DNA from: Bacteroidota bacterium
Lineage (GTDB): Bacteria > Bacteroidota > Bacteroidia > Bacteroidales > SKPS01
NCBI GenBank assembly: GCA_022709695.1
Contig: JAKLII010000001.1
Span: 336,881 to 400,880 of the forward strand
Reading direction: 5' to 3'
Length of the DNA stretch: 64,000 nucleotides
Shown: positions 44,354-54,600 of the stretch, piece after piece
Layout of the letters: each line of letters begins with the position of its first letter
Numbering within the stretch: the first letter of the stretch is position 1
Notes under the pieces: generated by a model
The model's database searches: none
What the model was told of the DNA's origin: nothing
The model's input: the letters and a program-made list of their open reading frames with translations, nothing else
Program-made: the position numbers and the translations under genes

Positions 44354-44950
44354 ATGCAAACAACAATTTTTACCCCGACCCTGCGCAAGGTTTTTCTGCC
44401 TGCCATTTCACTGCTTTTCCTCACCCTGCTGGTGTTCACAACCCCTTCCTGCTATGTGGGAACCGATGGACGTCCCGGTCTGGCATATGTAGCCTTCGAC
44501 TGGGAGGTAACCCAACCCGAATATATCGACTGCGGCACCTCTGCTGTGCCTCCTCAATTTTATTACGGAACCAATTACCGGATCAACCCGGGCTGGTATC
44601 ACTGTTATTACGACGGCAAAGTATGGAATGGCACTGCCTGGGGCAGTTACGCATGGGAGATGGACTATGAGATCTGGGTTAACCCCGGCCAGAAGGGTGG
44701 TTACGGCTTCAACGGCCGCGACGGGATGAACACCTACCTGAATTTTGTATGCAGTCCGTATGGCCCGAAACTCTTCCGCCATGACGACTACCTGCGCAAG
44801 AGCAAAGAGGTGCCTGCCGGCAATACCGAAATCACCCCGGAGGATGAGCAGATCAGCACCTATGACCTCGGCGAATATACGGTTAAGATGACCATCCGCA
44901 AGGTAGCTCCCAGAGCTCATACAGACAGAGGAAACACGGCATTGAAGTAA
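44354..44950 (+). CDS. Small lipoprotein of unknown function
   Basis: A 198-residue predicted lipoprotein: long hydrophobic segment LPAISLLFLTLLVFTTPSC with a lipobox-like Cys at about 33. The mature part is aromatic-rich (FYYGTNYRINPGWYHCYYDGKVWNGTAWGSYAWEMDYEIW) with few cysteines. I recognise no family. A strong terminator follows, so it forms its own transcript end. Confidence 0.75.
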   Translation: MQTTIFTPTLRKVFLPAISLLFLTLLVFTTPSCYVGTDGRPGLAYVAFDWEVTQPEYIDCGTSAVPPQFYYGTNYRINPGWYHCYYDGKVWNGTAWGSYAWEMDYEIWVNPGQKGGYGFNGRDGMNTYLNFVCSPYGPKLFRHDDYLRKSKEVPAGNTEITPEDEQISTYDLGEYTVKMTIRKVAPRAHTDRGNTALK

Positions 44951-44978
44951 CCGCACATCTTCCCCCCATATAACCTTC

Positions 44979-45003
44979 ACCCGCTCTCTGAGCGGGTTTT
45001 TTC
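44979..45003 (+). terminator. Rho-independent terminator after the small lipoprotein gene
   Basis: ACCCGCTC and GAGCGGGT form an 8-bp stem with a 3-base loop, followed by six Ts, starting 29 bases after the stop codon. The region from there to 45220 shows no gene. Confidence 0.9.
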
Positions 45004-45220
45004 GTTTTCAGCATTGCGGTACCATTTGAAATTAACGAACTGCTGTACCGGGAATTCATCCCTGCGGCCGGTCCTCACCGAACAAATGCGGGTTCTTTTA
45101 AAGGAAACCCAGCTGAATTGCGTAGCATACATATCCTTCCCTCCTCATCATTACTTCTGAATGTATAGTTGATCGGGAAGGAAAAAACGGACAAGAATCC
45201 ACCGGAAAGTTATCAACAGG

Positions 45221-47386
45221 CTACTTCCGTTTATTACGCGATTTCTCAACGGGTTGGGGCGACAGGAGATCCCGTGTAATGGCGGCTGCTTCAGAAAGGT
45301 ACACATCCTTTTTCAGGTCACCGATCCACTCGTTGAGCAGCTTCCCTTTGATGGTATCGCCGGAAGCGATGGTCTGATCGGCCGGGGTAAGGCTGATGGC
45401 CAGACCGGTCTCTTTTTCCATCAGTTTCTCCATCTGTTCGGAGCGTTCCTTTCTGGTTTTCTGTTTCGCCCTGTAATCGGCCAGGTTGAGCGTTTCAAGG
45501 GTCTGGTCGCGCTGGGATTTCAGTTCTTTGGCATACTTCTCGGCCTCCATGAAGGTTTCTGCATTGCGGGTACGTTTTTCGCTGCCAGCCCTGAGGGAGG
45601 CAACATCGCCGTAAGGGCCTTTCCACACGGTGTATCCGGCCGGTTTGATCTGGGTCCAGGCCATGGGGTTATCGAGATCCCTCTCTCCCGTTTCAAGATA
45701 CATCCATGGATCCGGAAGAACGATATCGGGGATCACCCCTTTGAGCTGGGTAGCGCCTCCGTTGATGCGGTAGAACTTCTGGGTGGTAAGCTTTAGGGTA
45801 CCCATCGGTTTTACACCCTCGGGGGCTGTTGCCAGCATCTGATCGAGCTCATAGAGCCGCTGTACGGTTCCTTTCCCAAAGGTGGTAGGGCTACCGATGA
45901 TCACTGCACGCTTATAGTCCTGCATGGCAGAGGCAAAGATCTCGGAGGCCGAGGCACTGCCCGTATTCACCATCACGACCACCGGGCCATCGTAATCGAT
46001 TCGCGGGTCGATATCGTTCAGCACGTTGAGCCCTTCAATTTTATCCTTCACCTGCACCACCGGCCCCAACTCAAAAAAGAAACCGGCGATTTTCACCACA
46101 TCCGAAAGGGATCCGCCACCGTTATTTCTCAGGTCGAACATCAGGGCATCAATGCCCAGGCTCTTCAGTTTCTCGATCTCCTTACGGACATCGTTTGCAC
46201 AGAACCGTCCCGTAAAGGGGTTGCTGAAGTCGGCGTAGAAGCGCGGAAGGTAGAGGTAGCCCAGTTTCTTTCCGTCGGGGGTATTGAGGATGGCCGACCG
46301 TGCGAAGGTCTGCTCCATCTCCACCACATCACGGATGATGCTGATCACCACGATATCGTCGGTGGCTTTCTTCTTCACGGTAAGGCGGACCTCGGTGCCT
46401 TTCTTTCCCCGCACCAGACGTACAGCCTCATCCAGGCGCATGTTGGTAACATCCACGGGTTCGGCTTCCCCCTGTGCCACCTTCAGAATCATATCCCCGG
46501 CTTTCAGGTCCCCCTGTTTCCACGAGGGGCTTCCCGGCATAATCTCCTCCACCTGGATCAGTCCGTTCCGCTGGGCAAGCACTGCACCGATCCCTTCGAG
46601 TTTGCCTGTCATGCTGATGTCAAAATTCTCCTTTTTGGCCGGCGCCATATAGTTGCTGTGGGGATCGTAGATGGTAGTGATGGCATTCAGGTAATCTTCG
46701 AAACGGTCGGCACGGGTACCCTTGCGAAGACGCTCAAAATAGTCGTCGTACATCTTCTTTACCTGGCTGATGGCGCCTGTTTCGATTTCCGCATAGGATT
46801 TGGGAGTTACGAGTGTATCCTTCTTCTTTTCAGCCGCTTCCTGGATTTCCAGATCCTGATGGATCCGGATCATCACCTGGTACTTCACCGCCTTACGCCA
46901 CTCCTCGCGCAGATCGGCCTCAGTAGCGCACCAGGGGGTTTTGTCGGGATCAAGTTCCACCATTTCCTTTACGGTGAAATCCATCGGTTTCTCCAAAGCC
47001 TGCTGATAGTAGGCAGATGCTTCTTCAAGCCGTTTGAAATAGAGGTCGTTTGCGGCATTGAAGAACTCAAATTCCCCTGCATTGATCTGATTATCAATGT
47101 CATTTTTATAGATTTCCAAAGAGGCTATATCGGCGTGGGTGAAGAATTTCCGGAAAAGGTCGGTAGTTTTGAGGTAGTTGTCAAATACCTTCTGGGAGTA
47201 GGTATCATTCACCGGAAGAGGGTCGAAGTGCATGGCGTTCATGGCCCTCATCACTGTTTCGAGGAGGATCTTTTCACGGGGAGACTGGTCAGAACGAAGG
47301 GAGGTAAGGAGGACAAATCCGGAGAGAATCAGAAAGGCAGCTACCGGAAATCTGAACCGGTAATTATACAAACGCTTGATAAGCAT
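45221..47386 (-). CDS. prc: Tail-specific protease (Prc/CtpA, S41)
   Basis: A 721-residue periplasmic processing protease with an N-terminal signal anchor (FPVAAFLILSGFVLLTSLRS). The N-terminal domain (about 50-240) is followed by PDZ (GKLEGIGAVLAQRNGLIQVEEIMPGSPSWKQGDLKAGDMILKV, about 245-300), the S41 core and a C-terminal DUF3340-like tail. The catalytic Ser lies in NTGSASASEIF (about 478) and the Lys in FGKGTVQ (about 505). The architecture matches E. coli Prc rather than the shorter CtpA enzymes. Confidence 0.94.
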   Translation of the reverse strand: MLIKRLYNYRFRFPVAAFLILSGFVLLTSLRSDQSPREKILLETVMRAMNAMHFDPLPVNDTYSQKVFDNYLKTTDLFRKFFTHADIASLEIYKNDIDNQINAGEFEFFNAANDLYFKRLEEASAYYQQALEKPMDFTVKEMVELDPDKTPWCATEADLREEWRKAVKYQVMIRIHQDLEIQEAAEKKKDTLVTPKSYAEIETGAISQVKKMYDDYFERLRKGTRADRFEDYLNAITTIYDPHSNYMAPAKKENFDISMTGKLEGIGAVLAQRNGLIQVEEIMPGSPSWKQGDLKAGDMILKVAQGEAEPVDVTNMRLDEAVRLVRGKKGTEVRLTVKKKATDDIVVISIIRDVVEMEQTFARSAILNTPDGKKLGYLYLPRFYADFSNPFTGRFCANDVRKEIEKLKSLGIDALMFDLRNNGGGSLSDVVKIAGFFFELGPVVQVKDKIEGLNVLNDIDPRIDYDGPVVVMVNTGSASASEIFASAMQDYKRAVIIGSPTTFGKGTVQRLYELDQMLATAPEGVKPMGTLKLTTQKFYRINGGATQLKGVIPDIVLPDPWMYLETGERDLDNPMAWTQIKPAGYTVWKGPYGDVASLRAGSEKRTRNAETFMEAEKYAKELKSQRDQTLETLNLADYRAKQKTRKERSEQMEKLMEKETGLAISLTPADQTIASGDTIKGKLLNEWIGDLKKDVYLSEAAAITRDLLSPQPVEKSRNKRK

Positions 47387-47460
47387 ATCAGTACAAATAT
47401 TTTAGGTTAGAAGAAAGTCAGGGTCAAAAGTAGGTAAAAAAGGTTTTGTGTTGTGGTTAT

Positions 47461-48279
47461 TCAGGGAATGACCGGATACCTGGCGATAGCCGTTTCACGC
47501 CGCATGGCGTTAAAATGCCACCACTCGGTCTGGATATTCCAGAAGCCCGCACCGTACATCACCGAACGCAGAAGTTTCCGGTTTGTTACCTGCCCGGGAG
47601 TAAGTTTTGCATCTTTTAACAATTTCTGTTCGCTCACCGGCCAGGCGATCTCCCCGAAGCAGTCGAACTCCGATCCCATATCCAGGGGCTTTCCGTTTTC
47701 ATCCGCGATGGTTACATCCACCGCGCAGCCGTAGTTATGGAGGGAGCCACCTCGCAAAGGATTTGATACCAGGAGGCCTTTGGAAATACCCGGCGGGGGT
47801 TTCACCTTTCGCCACATGACTTTCTGCACCGAGAGCGGACGTGCTGCATCCCACACCAGAAGGGTAAGGCCGGGGTGTTTTGATTTCAGGATTTTTTGGG
47901 CGCGCACAAGCATCTGTGCTGCTTCGGGCTGAAGAAAACAATTCTGCACCTGTCCGTAGAGGTTCATATTCAGAAAATTATCTTCTGAGGCATATTTCAG
48001 ATCTGTCAGAATGGTTGAATCCAGGGAGTGCACGTCGATCAGGCCGGCATTAAGGCATTTTTCGACATACATGCCTGGTTCAGGATGCCCGGCGCTTTTA
48101 TCAACCGGATGGGTTGGTTGCGGATGAAGGGATACTGAATGGGCAGGCAATGTTGATGGGGTTGAGGCCGTATCCCGGGCTTCAGGCATCTTTTGGGGCT
48201 CACCATGTCTGATGCAGGCAACCATCACAACACAGGCCAGGAGGACAGCGATTCCGGAAACCTTCTTACTGAACCACAT
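47461..48279 (-). CDS. VanX-type D-Ala-D-Ala dipeptidase lipoprotein (M15D)
   Basis: A 272-residue predicted lipoprotein. The start MWFSKKVSGIAVLLACVVMVACIRH gives a lipobox Cys at about 22; it overlaps the 3' end of the upstream gene by 14 bases. Zinc-peptidase motifs are GGSLHNYGCAVDVTI (SxHxxGxAxD) and EWWHF (ExxH). VanX-like enzymes hydrolyse D-Ala-D-Ala; in a susceptible Gram-negative the role is more likely peptidoglycan recycling than vancomycin resistance. A Pro/Ser/His-rich linker of about 60 residues separates the lipid anchor from the enzyme. Confidence 0.88.
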   Translation of the reverse strand: MWFSKKVSGIAVLLACVVMVACIRHGEPQKMPEARDTASTPSTLPAHSVSLHPQPTHPVDKSAGHPEPGMYVEKCLNAGLIDVHSLDSTILTDLKYASEDNFLNMNLYGQVQNCFLQPEAAQMLVRAQKILKSKHPGLTLLVWDAARPLSVQKVMWRKVKPPPGISKGLLVSNPLRGGSLHNYGCAVDVTIADENGKPLDMGSEFDCFGEIAWPVSEQKLLKDAKLTPGQVTNRKLLRSVMYGAGFWNIQTEWWHFNAMRRETAIARYPVIP

Positions 48280-50665
48280 GGATTGTGACAAAGAATTGGG
48301 AAGGCGCAGGGAGATTGGTATGGAGGGTGAATTTTTCAAGGAATACTCCGGGGGTAGTACCCGGGTCAACCAGCACCAGAAGGTTTCTGGTTTCGCCGGG
48401 GAGCAAGGGCTGGCTGTTCCACTCTACCGAGAAAATCTCTTCGTTGCATTCAATCTTTCGCAGCATGAGTTCGCTTTTCCCTTCGTTGCGGATGGGGATG
48501 GTGATGACCCTGCGTTCGCCGGGCAGAAATTTTCCGGCAAAGATGGTGTCAGAGGGGAGCACTACTTTGGGAAGCTCGGAGAGCAATGTCATTTCACCGG
48601 GGCGGGCTGAATGGTAAACTGATATCTCGATTCTTCGTTCAAAGGCAGCAAACCGGCTGTATACCGAATTTCGAAGGTCGTTCGGGTTATCGCTCACAAA
48701 GGGGCTCGCTTTCTCCTTCCCCACAGGGTCCTCGAAAATATAGAGCCTTACGCTGTCGGGGGCTGTGCCTTCGAGATAGGGCTTCAGGGCACCGTTGGCG
48801 GTGATTCCGAGGTATTTCACAAGGGAGTTGATGCGCCGGCGTGCCAGGTTGATGTTGTACTCATTGGTACTCAGGGGTGAGCAGTAGCCGCTCACCAGCA
48901 GTTGCACACTGCGCCCTGCCCTGAGATCCATCAGAAGGAAGTCGGTGAGTTTTTCAAGCTTCTGGTAACCGTTCAAAACATAATCTGTGAAGAATCCGTC
49001 GATGTCTGCTTTTGCCGCTTCGGCAGCCTTACCGGACAGCCCCCGTGAATACTCAGATTGGTAGGTGGAGCGCATCGCCACATAGGCATCGAGCGTCTGG
49101 CGGTAATCTATGGATGACACCACTGCCCTGGTGGCAGGGTCAGGTTCATCATTGTGAAAAAACAAGATCAGCGGAAGGAGGTTTCTGGCCTGCTGCTGGA
49201 TAGAATCGGGAGTATCGGGAACAAGGGTTACCGGAGGAGGTTCAGGGGCTGAGGATTGCGGGATCCACTCGTACAGGTAGATATCGTTGCAGCAGGTCTC
49301 ACCCCGGATATGGAAAGAACCCGGGCGGTTGGAGGTGAAATAGCCGTTGCTGTCGGTGGGGTTAACAGTAAAATAGTATTCGTTGGCGGTGGAATTGAAC
49401 GGCAGGCCGGCATTCACCGGTTTTTCCCAACCGGCGAATCCGCCATCGGCCCTGAAGATGTCGTATCCGCCGAAGCCGGGGTGCCAGTCGGAGGCAAACC
49501 AGAGGCAGTCGCGGAGCGTATCGTAGAAGGGGGTCACTTCGTTTCCGGGGGTATTGATGATGCTGCCGCAGTTGACAGGATTGCCGAATTTTCCGTTTTG
49601 TTCCACCGCATACCAGAGATCCATACCGCCAAATCCTCCCGGCCGGTTGCTTACAAAGTAGAGCACAGCCATCTCATCACCGGGCAGCCTGATGTAGGCC
49701 GGTTGGGTATTGGAGTATCCGGTCATATTGAAGGAGGGATCTAATGGCACGGCCTTCCCGAATCGTCCATTCCGGAACTCCGCCGCCATGAGCCTGCAAT
49801 CGCCCGAGCTCTGCTGCACCGCATTGCAGCGGGAGAAAAATACCCTTCGTCCTTTTGGGTCGAAGGAGGCGTTGGCGTTATGGGAATTCCGTTTGTTGAT
49901 CCGTGTGCCCAGTTCAGTCGCGCGGGTATATCCGGAGAGCCGGATAGGGCTTGTGTAGATGGCGGTTCTGTAATCGAGCAGGGAAAAAGTCTGAAAATCG
50001 CCGTTCCCGGCAGGCCTCAGTGCAGAGAACCAGAGCACCGTGTCGTTGATTTGGAGGGGGGCAAATTCCGACCAGGGGGAATTCACCTGGGTTCCCAGAT
50101 GTCGCACTTCCACTTGAAGCGAATCGGCAGGCAGTGAGCCCGTTTCACAAGCCTTGAGGAGCTCACCGGCATGAAGGGAATATTTCTCCTTTGTCAAGGG
50201 TTGCTCCAGATACATCCTGATGTACCTGCACAAACCTTCCCGGTCACCCGACTGCTGGAACATCAGGGCGAGGTAATACAGGGCATCGGGGTACACGTTA
50301 AGGGCATCGGGGAGGGAGACGACATGCCTGTAGCATTCAGCCGCTCTGTTGTAAGCATGATCGTTCCTGTAGCTTTCTGCCAGCAGCCAGGCTGCCTGGA
50401 GATCGGATGAATCTGTGAGCAACACCCTTTCGTACAGGGTGGCAGCTTCGAAATAATCCTGTGCTGTGTAAGCCTCCCAGGCCATAGCCCTCAGAACTTC
50501 AGGGGTTTGCGCCTCCAGAGATCCGGAGGAAAATATCAGGAGGGTAAAAATAAGAAGCCGGAAAAGCAAACGGAAGCGCCGGTGCGGGCTCTCTGAAGGC
50601 TGTTCAGGGAGACATCCCGGGCAGAAGTTTCTGTTATGGCTTTCATCTGATCCGCAACCAATCAT
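48266..50665 (-). CDS. TPR-PD40-OmpA-like-ASH/DUF1573 envelope protein, PorE-like
   Basis: A 799-residue exported protein. After a long basic N-region and signal segment (LLFRLLIFTLLIFSSGSLEAQ) come TPR units (about 55-170), WD40-like PD40 beta-propeller blades (FDPKGRRVFFSRC, VLYFVSNRPGGFGGMDLWYAV, DCLWFASDWHPGFGGYDIFRA) at about 200-470, and an OmpA_C-like domain (about 535-690). An Ig-like DUF1573/ASH domain (VVLPSDTIFAGKFLPGERRVITIPIRNEG) follows at about 715-795. The order TPR-PD40-OmpA resembles PorE of T9SS. The OmpA motif reads GYCSPLSTNEYNINLARRR, lacking the Asp that usually binds diaminopimelate. It starts 11 bases after the PorP/SprF-like gene. Confidence 0.85.
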   Translation of the reverse strand: MIGCGSDESHNRNFCPGCLPEQPSESPHRRFRLLFRLLIFTLLIFSSGSLEAQTPEVLRAMAWEAYTAQDYFEAATLYERVLLTDSSDLQAAWLLAESYRNDHAYNRAAECYRHVVSLPDALNVYPDALYYLALMFQQSGDREGLCRYIRMYLEQPLTKEKYSLHAGELLKACETGSLPADSLQVEVRHLGTQVNSPWSEFAPLQINDTVLWFSALRPAGNGDFQTFSLLDYRTAIYTSPIRLSGYTRATELGTRINKRNSHNANASFDPKGRRVFFSRCNAVQQSSGDCRLMAAEFRNGRFGKAVPLDPSFNMTGYSNTQPAYIRLPGDEMAVLYFVSNRPGGFGGMDLWYAVEQNGKFGNPVNCGSIINTPGNEVTPFYDTLRDCLWFASDWHPGFGGYDIFRADGGFAGWEKPVNAGLPFNSTANEYYFTVNPTDSNGYFTSNRPGSFHIRGETCCNDIYLYEWIPQSSAPEPPPVTLVPDTPDSIQQQARNLLPLILFFHNDEPDPATRAVVSSIDYRQTLDAYVAMRSTYQSEYSRGLSGKAAEAAKADIDGFFTDYVLNGYQKLEKLTDFLLMDLRAGRSVQLLVSGYCSPLSTNEYNINLARRRINSLVKYLGITANGALKPYLEGTAPDSVRLYIFEDPVGKEKASPFVSDNPNDLRNSVYSRFAAFERRIEISVYHSARPGEMTLLSELPKVVLPSDTIFAGKFLPGERRVITIPIRNEGKSELMLRKIECNEEIFSVEWNSQPLLPGETRNLLVLVDPGTTPGVFLEKFTLHTNLPAPSQFFVTIHVVQ

Positions 50666-50676
50666 AACACCTTGAT

Positions 50677-51693
50677 TTAGAAGGGCTGTGGACAGGGAAT
50701 GCTGCCCGGTTTTTTCTTCTTTTTCTTGTGAAACATGTAAAGTGCCGAGAACTCGAAGCCGCCCCTGAGGGTACTGGCTGAACGGAGGCGGCTGTAATTG
50801 ATATCGTAGCTGATCCCGAAAGTGATCTGCTGATAATCGAAGCCGAACATCACAATGGCGGCATCCACCGGCCTGAGGAAGAGGCCTGCCTGAAATCGTG
50901 AGAGATTATGGCCGGGGTTTACCCCATTGAGGCTGATCATACTCCCCGCGATGATCTCAGTGTAGGTTCCCTGTCGCGAAAGGTAGACCCCCGGAGAGAT
51001 CGTCCTTTTATCAGGCCGGGTGATTTCAGCATTGAAATAGAGGGTGACTTTGCGGTCGAGTTTCACATCGGGATCCTCCAGCATCGACTGAGGGGGCGTG
51101 GTGATGTGTGAGAGCACCAGGCCGGCATCGTACACATAGTCATCATCAGGGCGGTAATACCAATGCACACCAGCATTGTAATCGACAAACCGGAAACCAC
51201 GGTTCAGGAATGTTTCACCATTGTAATTATCGGGGTCGAATTTATCACCGAGAAACTGGTTGCCGAAAACCAGTTTGGCATAATCGTACGATCGGTCGTT
51301 GTAACTTCCTGATAATCCGAAGGAAAGGTAGTGATTTTGAAAATCATTGAGGGCAAAGAAGTAGGACAGAGCTCCCGCTACCGAGGAGGTGCCGAACCGG
51401 GAATCTCCTGCCTGATCGTAGTAGGAGATCAGCCCCCCTCCTATCACATTTTTTGACTGACGGTCCTGAAAGATCTTGAAATCGAGGCCAAGATAAAAGG
51501 TATTGAACGGAACAGAAACGGCACGCCATTGCGACCTCTGGTTGGCTGTGATGCGCAGTTTGCAGAATGCAAAGCCGGCTTGGGCAGGGTTGATCAGCAG
51601 GGGTGCCGATTTGTACTGTGAGAAATGGATATCCTGGGCAGATAGAGACGCCGATACCAGACAGATCAAACACAAACCCAAAATCCTCTTCAC
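50677..51693 (-). CDS. PorP/SprF-family T9SS outer-membrane protein
   Basis: A 338-residue protein with signal peptide MKRILGLCLICLVSASLSAQ followed by the family hallmark DIHFSQYKSAPLLINPAQAG. It then has beta-barrel strands (YLSFGLSGSYNDRSYDYAKL, ITFGISYDINYSRLRS) and a final FEFSALYMF. PorP/SprF proteins tether type B CTD cargo at the surface. Here the gene starts one base after the stop of a large type B cargo gene, the classic pairing. The tail KKKKKKPGS is unusual after the last strand. Confidence 0.93.
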   Translation of the reverse strand: MKRILGLCLICLVSASLSAQDIHFSQYKSAPLLINPAQAGFAFCKLRITANQRSQWRAVSVPFNTFYLGLDFKIFQDRQSKNVIGGGLISYYDQAGDSRFGTSSVAGALSYFFALNDFQNHYLSFGLSGSYNDRSYDYAKLVFGNQFLGDKFDPDNYNGETFLNRGFRFVDYNAGVHWYYRPDDDYVYDAGLVLSHITTPPQSMLEDPDVKLDRKVTLYFNAEITRPDKRTISPGVYLSRQGTYTEIIAGSMISLNGVNPGHNLSRFQAGLFLRPVDAAIVMFGFDYQQITFGISYDINYSRLRSASTLRGGFEFSALYMFHKKKKKKPGSIPCPQPF

Positions 51694-51694
51694 A

Positions 51695-54600
51695 TCAGCG
51701 TATTAAAGTGATATTCCCCTTTTTCCGGAATTGTATCTTGTTGAAACACCTTACTTCGAGATAGTAATCAAACACCCCCGGATCCGCATCGCGCCCCTTA
51801 TAGGTACCATCCCAGCCATACTCCTTGTTACGGGTCTCAAACACCTTCTCGCCCAGCCGGTTGAAGATGGAAAAATAGACCTCTTCGGCATAGATGGAAT
51901 ACATGTACAGCACGTCGTTCATTCCATCGCCATTGGGCGTAAAGGCATTGGGAACGAAGATAAACGGCTCCTCGCAGAACACTTCCAGTACGGTAATTTC
52001 AACGGTATCGGTGAATTTGCATCCGTACTTGTCGGTTGCCACCACCGTATAGGTCACACTGGCATAAGGAGACACCAGCGGGTTAAAGATGGAGGGGTTG
52101 TTGATCCAGGTTACGGGTGTCCACTGATAGGTGTAGCCCGTACCGAGCCAGGTACTGGTAAGCTGCACCGTTTGACCTTCGAACACTGTATCTTCCGACA
52201 CAGAAGCTGAAAAGGTTATATAGACGGAGGAATCTTCTACAAGGATATGGGCAGTGTCTTTGCACCCCCTGGTATCGGTTACGGTAACAATATACGAGCC
52301 CGGGCAGAGGTTGGTGGCAGGATTGGTAGTTTGGGAGGTTGGATCATTCCACACGTACCCGTAAGGGGGTGTTCCTCCGCTCTGGGTAACGAAACCTTTC
52401 CCAATGCAGGCATCCGCGCATGGCGCATTGTGCGAGGTGGCATCCACCAGGAGAGGTGGCGGATCGATGAGGGTAAACTGGGATACCCCAAAACATCCGT
52501 TCACGTCTGTAACGGTAACGCTGTGGTTTCCGGCGCATAAGCCTGAAGCAGAAGGACCGGTTGAGGTAGAATTACTCCACGAGTATTGATACGGTGGTGT
52601 GCCGCCCAGCAATGCCACCGAGACTTGTCCGTCGCATACCCCCGCACAGTTGGGATGCTGCACATTCACTGCGCTGAACTTCACCAGCTGATCCACATAC
52701 ACACTGTCGATGGTGCTGCACCAGGCATTGTACATCTTCACATAAAAATACTGCGGTACCGTAATGGTAACGATACATGAAGGGCTGGAAGGAGTCGCAT
52801 TGAGCGTATTGGTGAACAACGGATTGTCGGACCATTGATAGCTGACACCAGTGTTGGCAGTCTGAGCCGTAAGCTGCACGGAGCCCTGACAGATGCCGAC
52901 ATCGGGGCCTCCATCCACCACAAGGTTGTGTACCACTACCTGTTGGTTAAAGGTATCGGTACATACTCCGTTGGAGACGTAGAGTTTGTAGCTCTGGGTA
53001 GCAGTTGGAGTTGATACCGGATTGGATATCAATGGATTATTAAGGTATGTGACAGGATTCCACTGATAGGTGACGGCCGGATCGTTGATGGGGAGAATCC
53101 CGATCTGGACCTGATCACCCAAGCAGATATTCTTGGCGGGGAGCACAGAAGACTGCCCTGACAGGACCACTACCTGCTTTACAACGGTATCGGCAAAGTT
53201 GCAGGCGCTGTTGTCGCTGATAATCAGCGTTACATTGAAGATCCCCGGTGTACTGTAGATCACACCTGCAGGGTTTGCGGATGTGCTGGTATTGCCATTG
53301 CCGAAATTCCAGTAATAGGTTGTGGTTGAAGGCGATGGGACCTGGGAGGTATTGGTAAAGAAAACAGTATCAGGGGCACAGATTGAAGCAGGAAATGCTT
53401 TGAAGTCGGCTACCAGGGCAGGCGTAAGGAAATTGAACACAACAACCCCGTTGTTGCAGTTTGTGCTTTTATTGATATTGGACCAGGCTCCGGCCGATGT
53501 GGGGAAGTCGCTGTTCCCCCCGCAACCGGCGCAAACGGTCTGGTAGATGCGCCCTTTGCTGTCGAAGCGGCTGGTACCCCCGTCAACATGCTCAGCGCTC
53601 TGGTTTCCACCGTAATAGGTAGCGTACACCAATCCTGAAGCATCATCCTTGATGATCATCAGGTAAAAATCGCTGTTATCGGTAGATGACTGGAAAGCGT
53701 CGGGGGTAACGGGCAAACCTGCGGTTCCGCCGAAGCCATTGACGGTACCACCCCAGCCCGACAGGTATATGCGGTTACACAGGTCGACCATAAAAGCGGT
53801 TGGGGAAATATCGATCCCATTGCCGGATCCGAAGGTAGTGGACCAGATCCGCTGTGAGAGCTGCGGGGTTAGTTTTGTAACAAACTGACCTCCTGAGGGT
53901 TTGAACCAGGCTGCATTGGTAACGTAATAATTTCCGGTAGCACCGGTCTGGCCAAAGAGGTAAACCGCACCCTGTTTATCGAGGTCGACGAAATAGACCT
54001 GGTCGTACGCGGTGGATCCGAAATAGGAGGAATAAAGCAGTTGATTTCCGCCGGGGGCAATCTGTGCCACCCAGCCATCGCAGCTCCCTCCCTGAAAGGA
54101 AGGATAGAGCACACCTCCCGTTACCGGGAGATTTGCAGAGGTAGTACCTCCAGCCACATAGATGCCGAACTGCGGATCGGAAGTGATGCTGTAACCGGCA
54201 TCGTTGCCTGACCCGCCTATGAAGGTACTCCAGATCATCGAGCTGAGCTGGTTATCCATCTTGAACACCACCGCATCCTGGGTTCCGGATTTTACCGTCT
54301 GGAAGGCTCCTGTGGTCACCGGAAAATTCGCTGACTGGGAGGAGCTGACCACTAGCACATTGCCGGCATCATCGATAATAATCTCACCGCGCACCTCATC
54401 GGCATAGTTGTGTTTGAGCACCGAAACCGTGCTCAGGCCATCACTTCCTGTTCCACCCATATAGGTGGATGCCAGCAGCTGGGTCCCGTCGTCGCTGAGC
54501 TTGGAGATCACAATATCGGAGCCGTTGCCATAGCTGAGTATCGAGGTGAGGGTGTACGCTGTGCCTCCGTTGAATGACGGGTCGTAGGCACCTGTAGTGA

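Noticed and set aside
45004..45220. Possible decayed gene after the 44979 terminator
   Set aside because: A short open stretch exists, but nothing in it resembles a known protein and it has no start context.
47461..48279. Vancomycin-resistance locus
   Set aside because: The VanX-like enzyme is a lipoprotein in a surface-adhesin operon, without vanH or vanA-type ligase genes.
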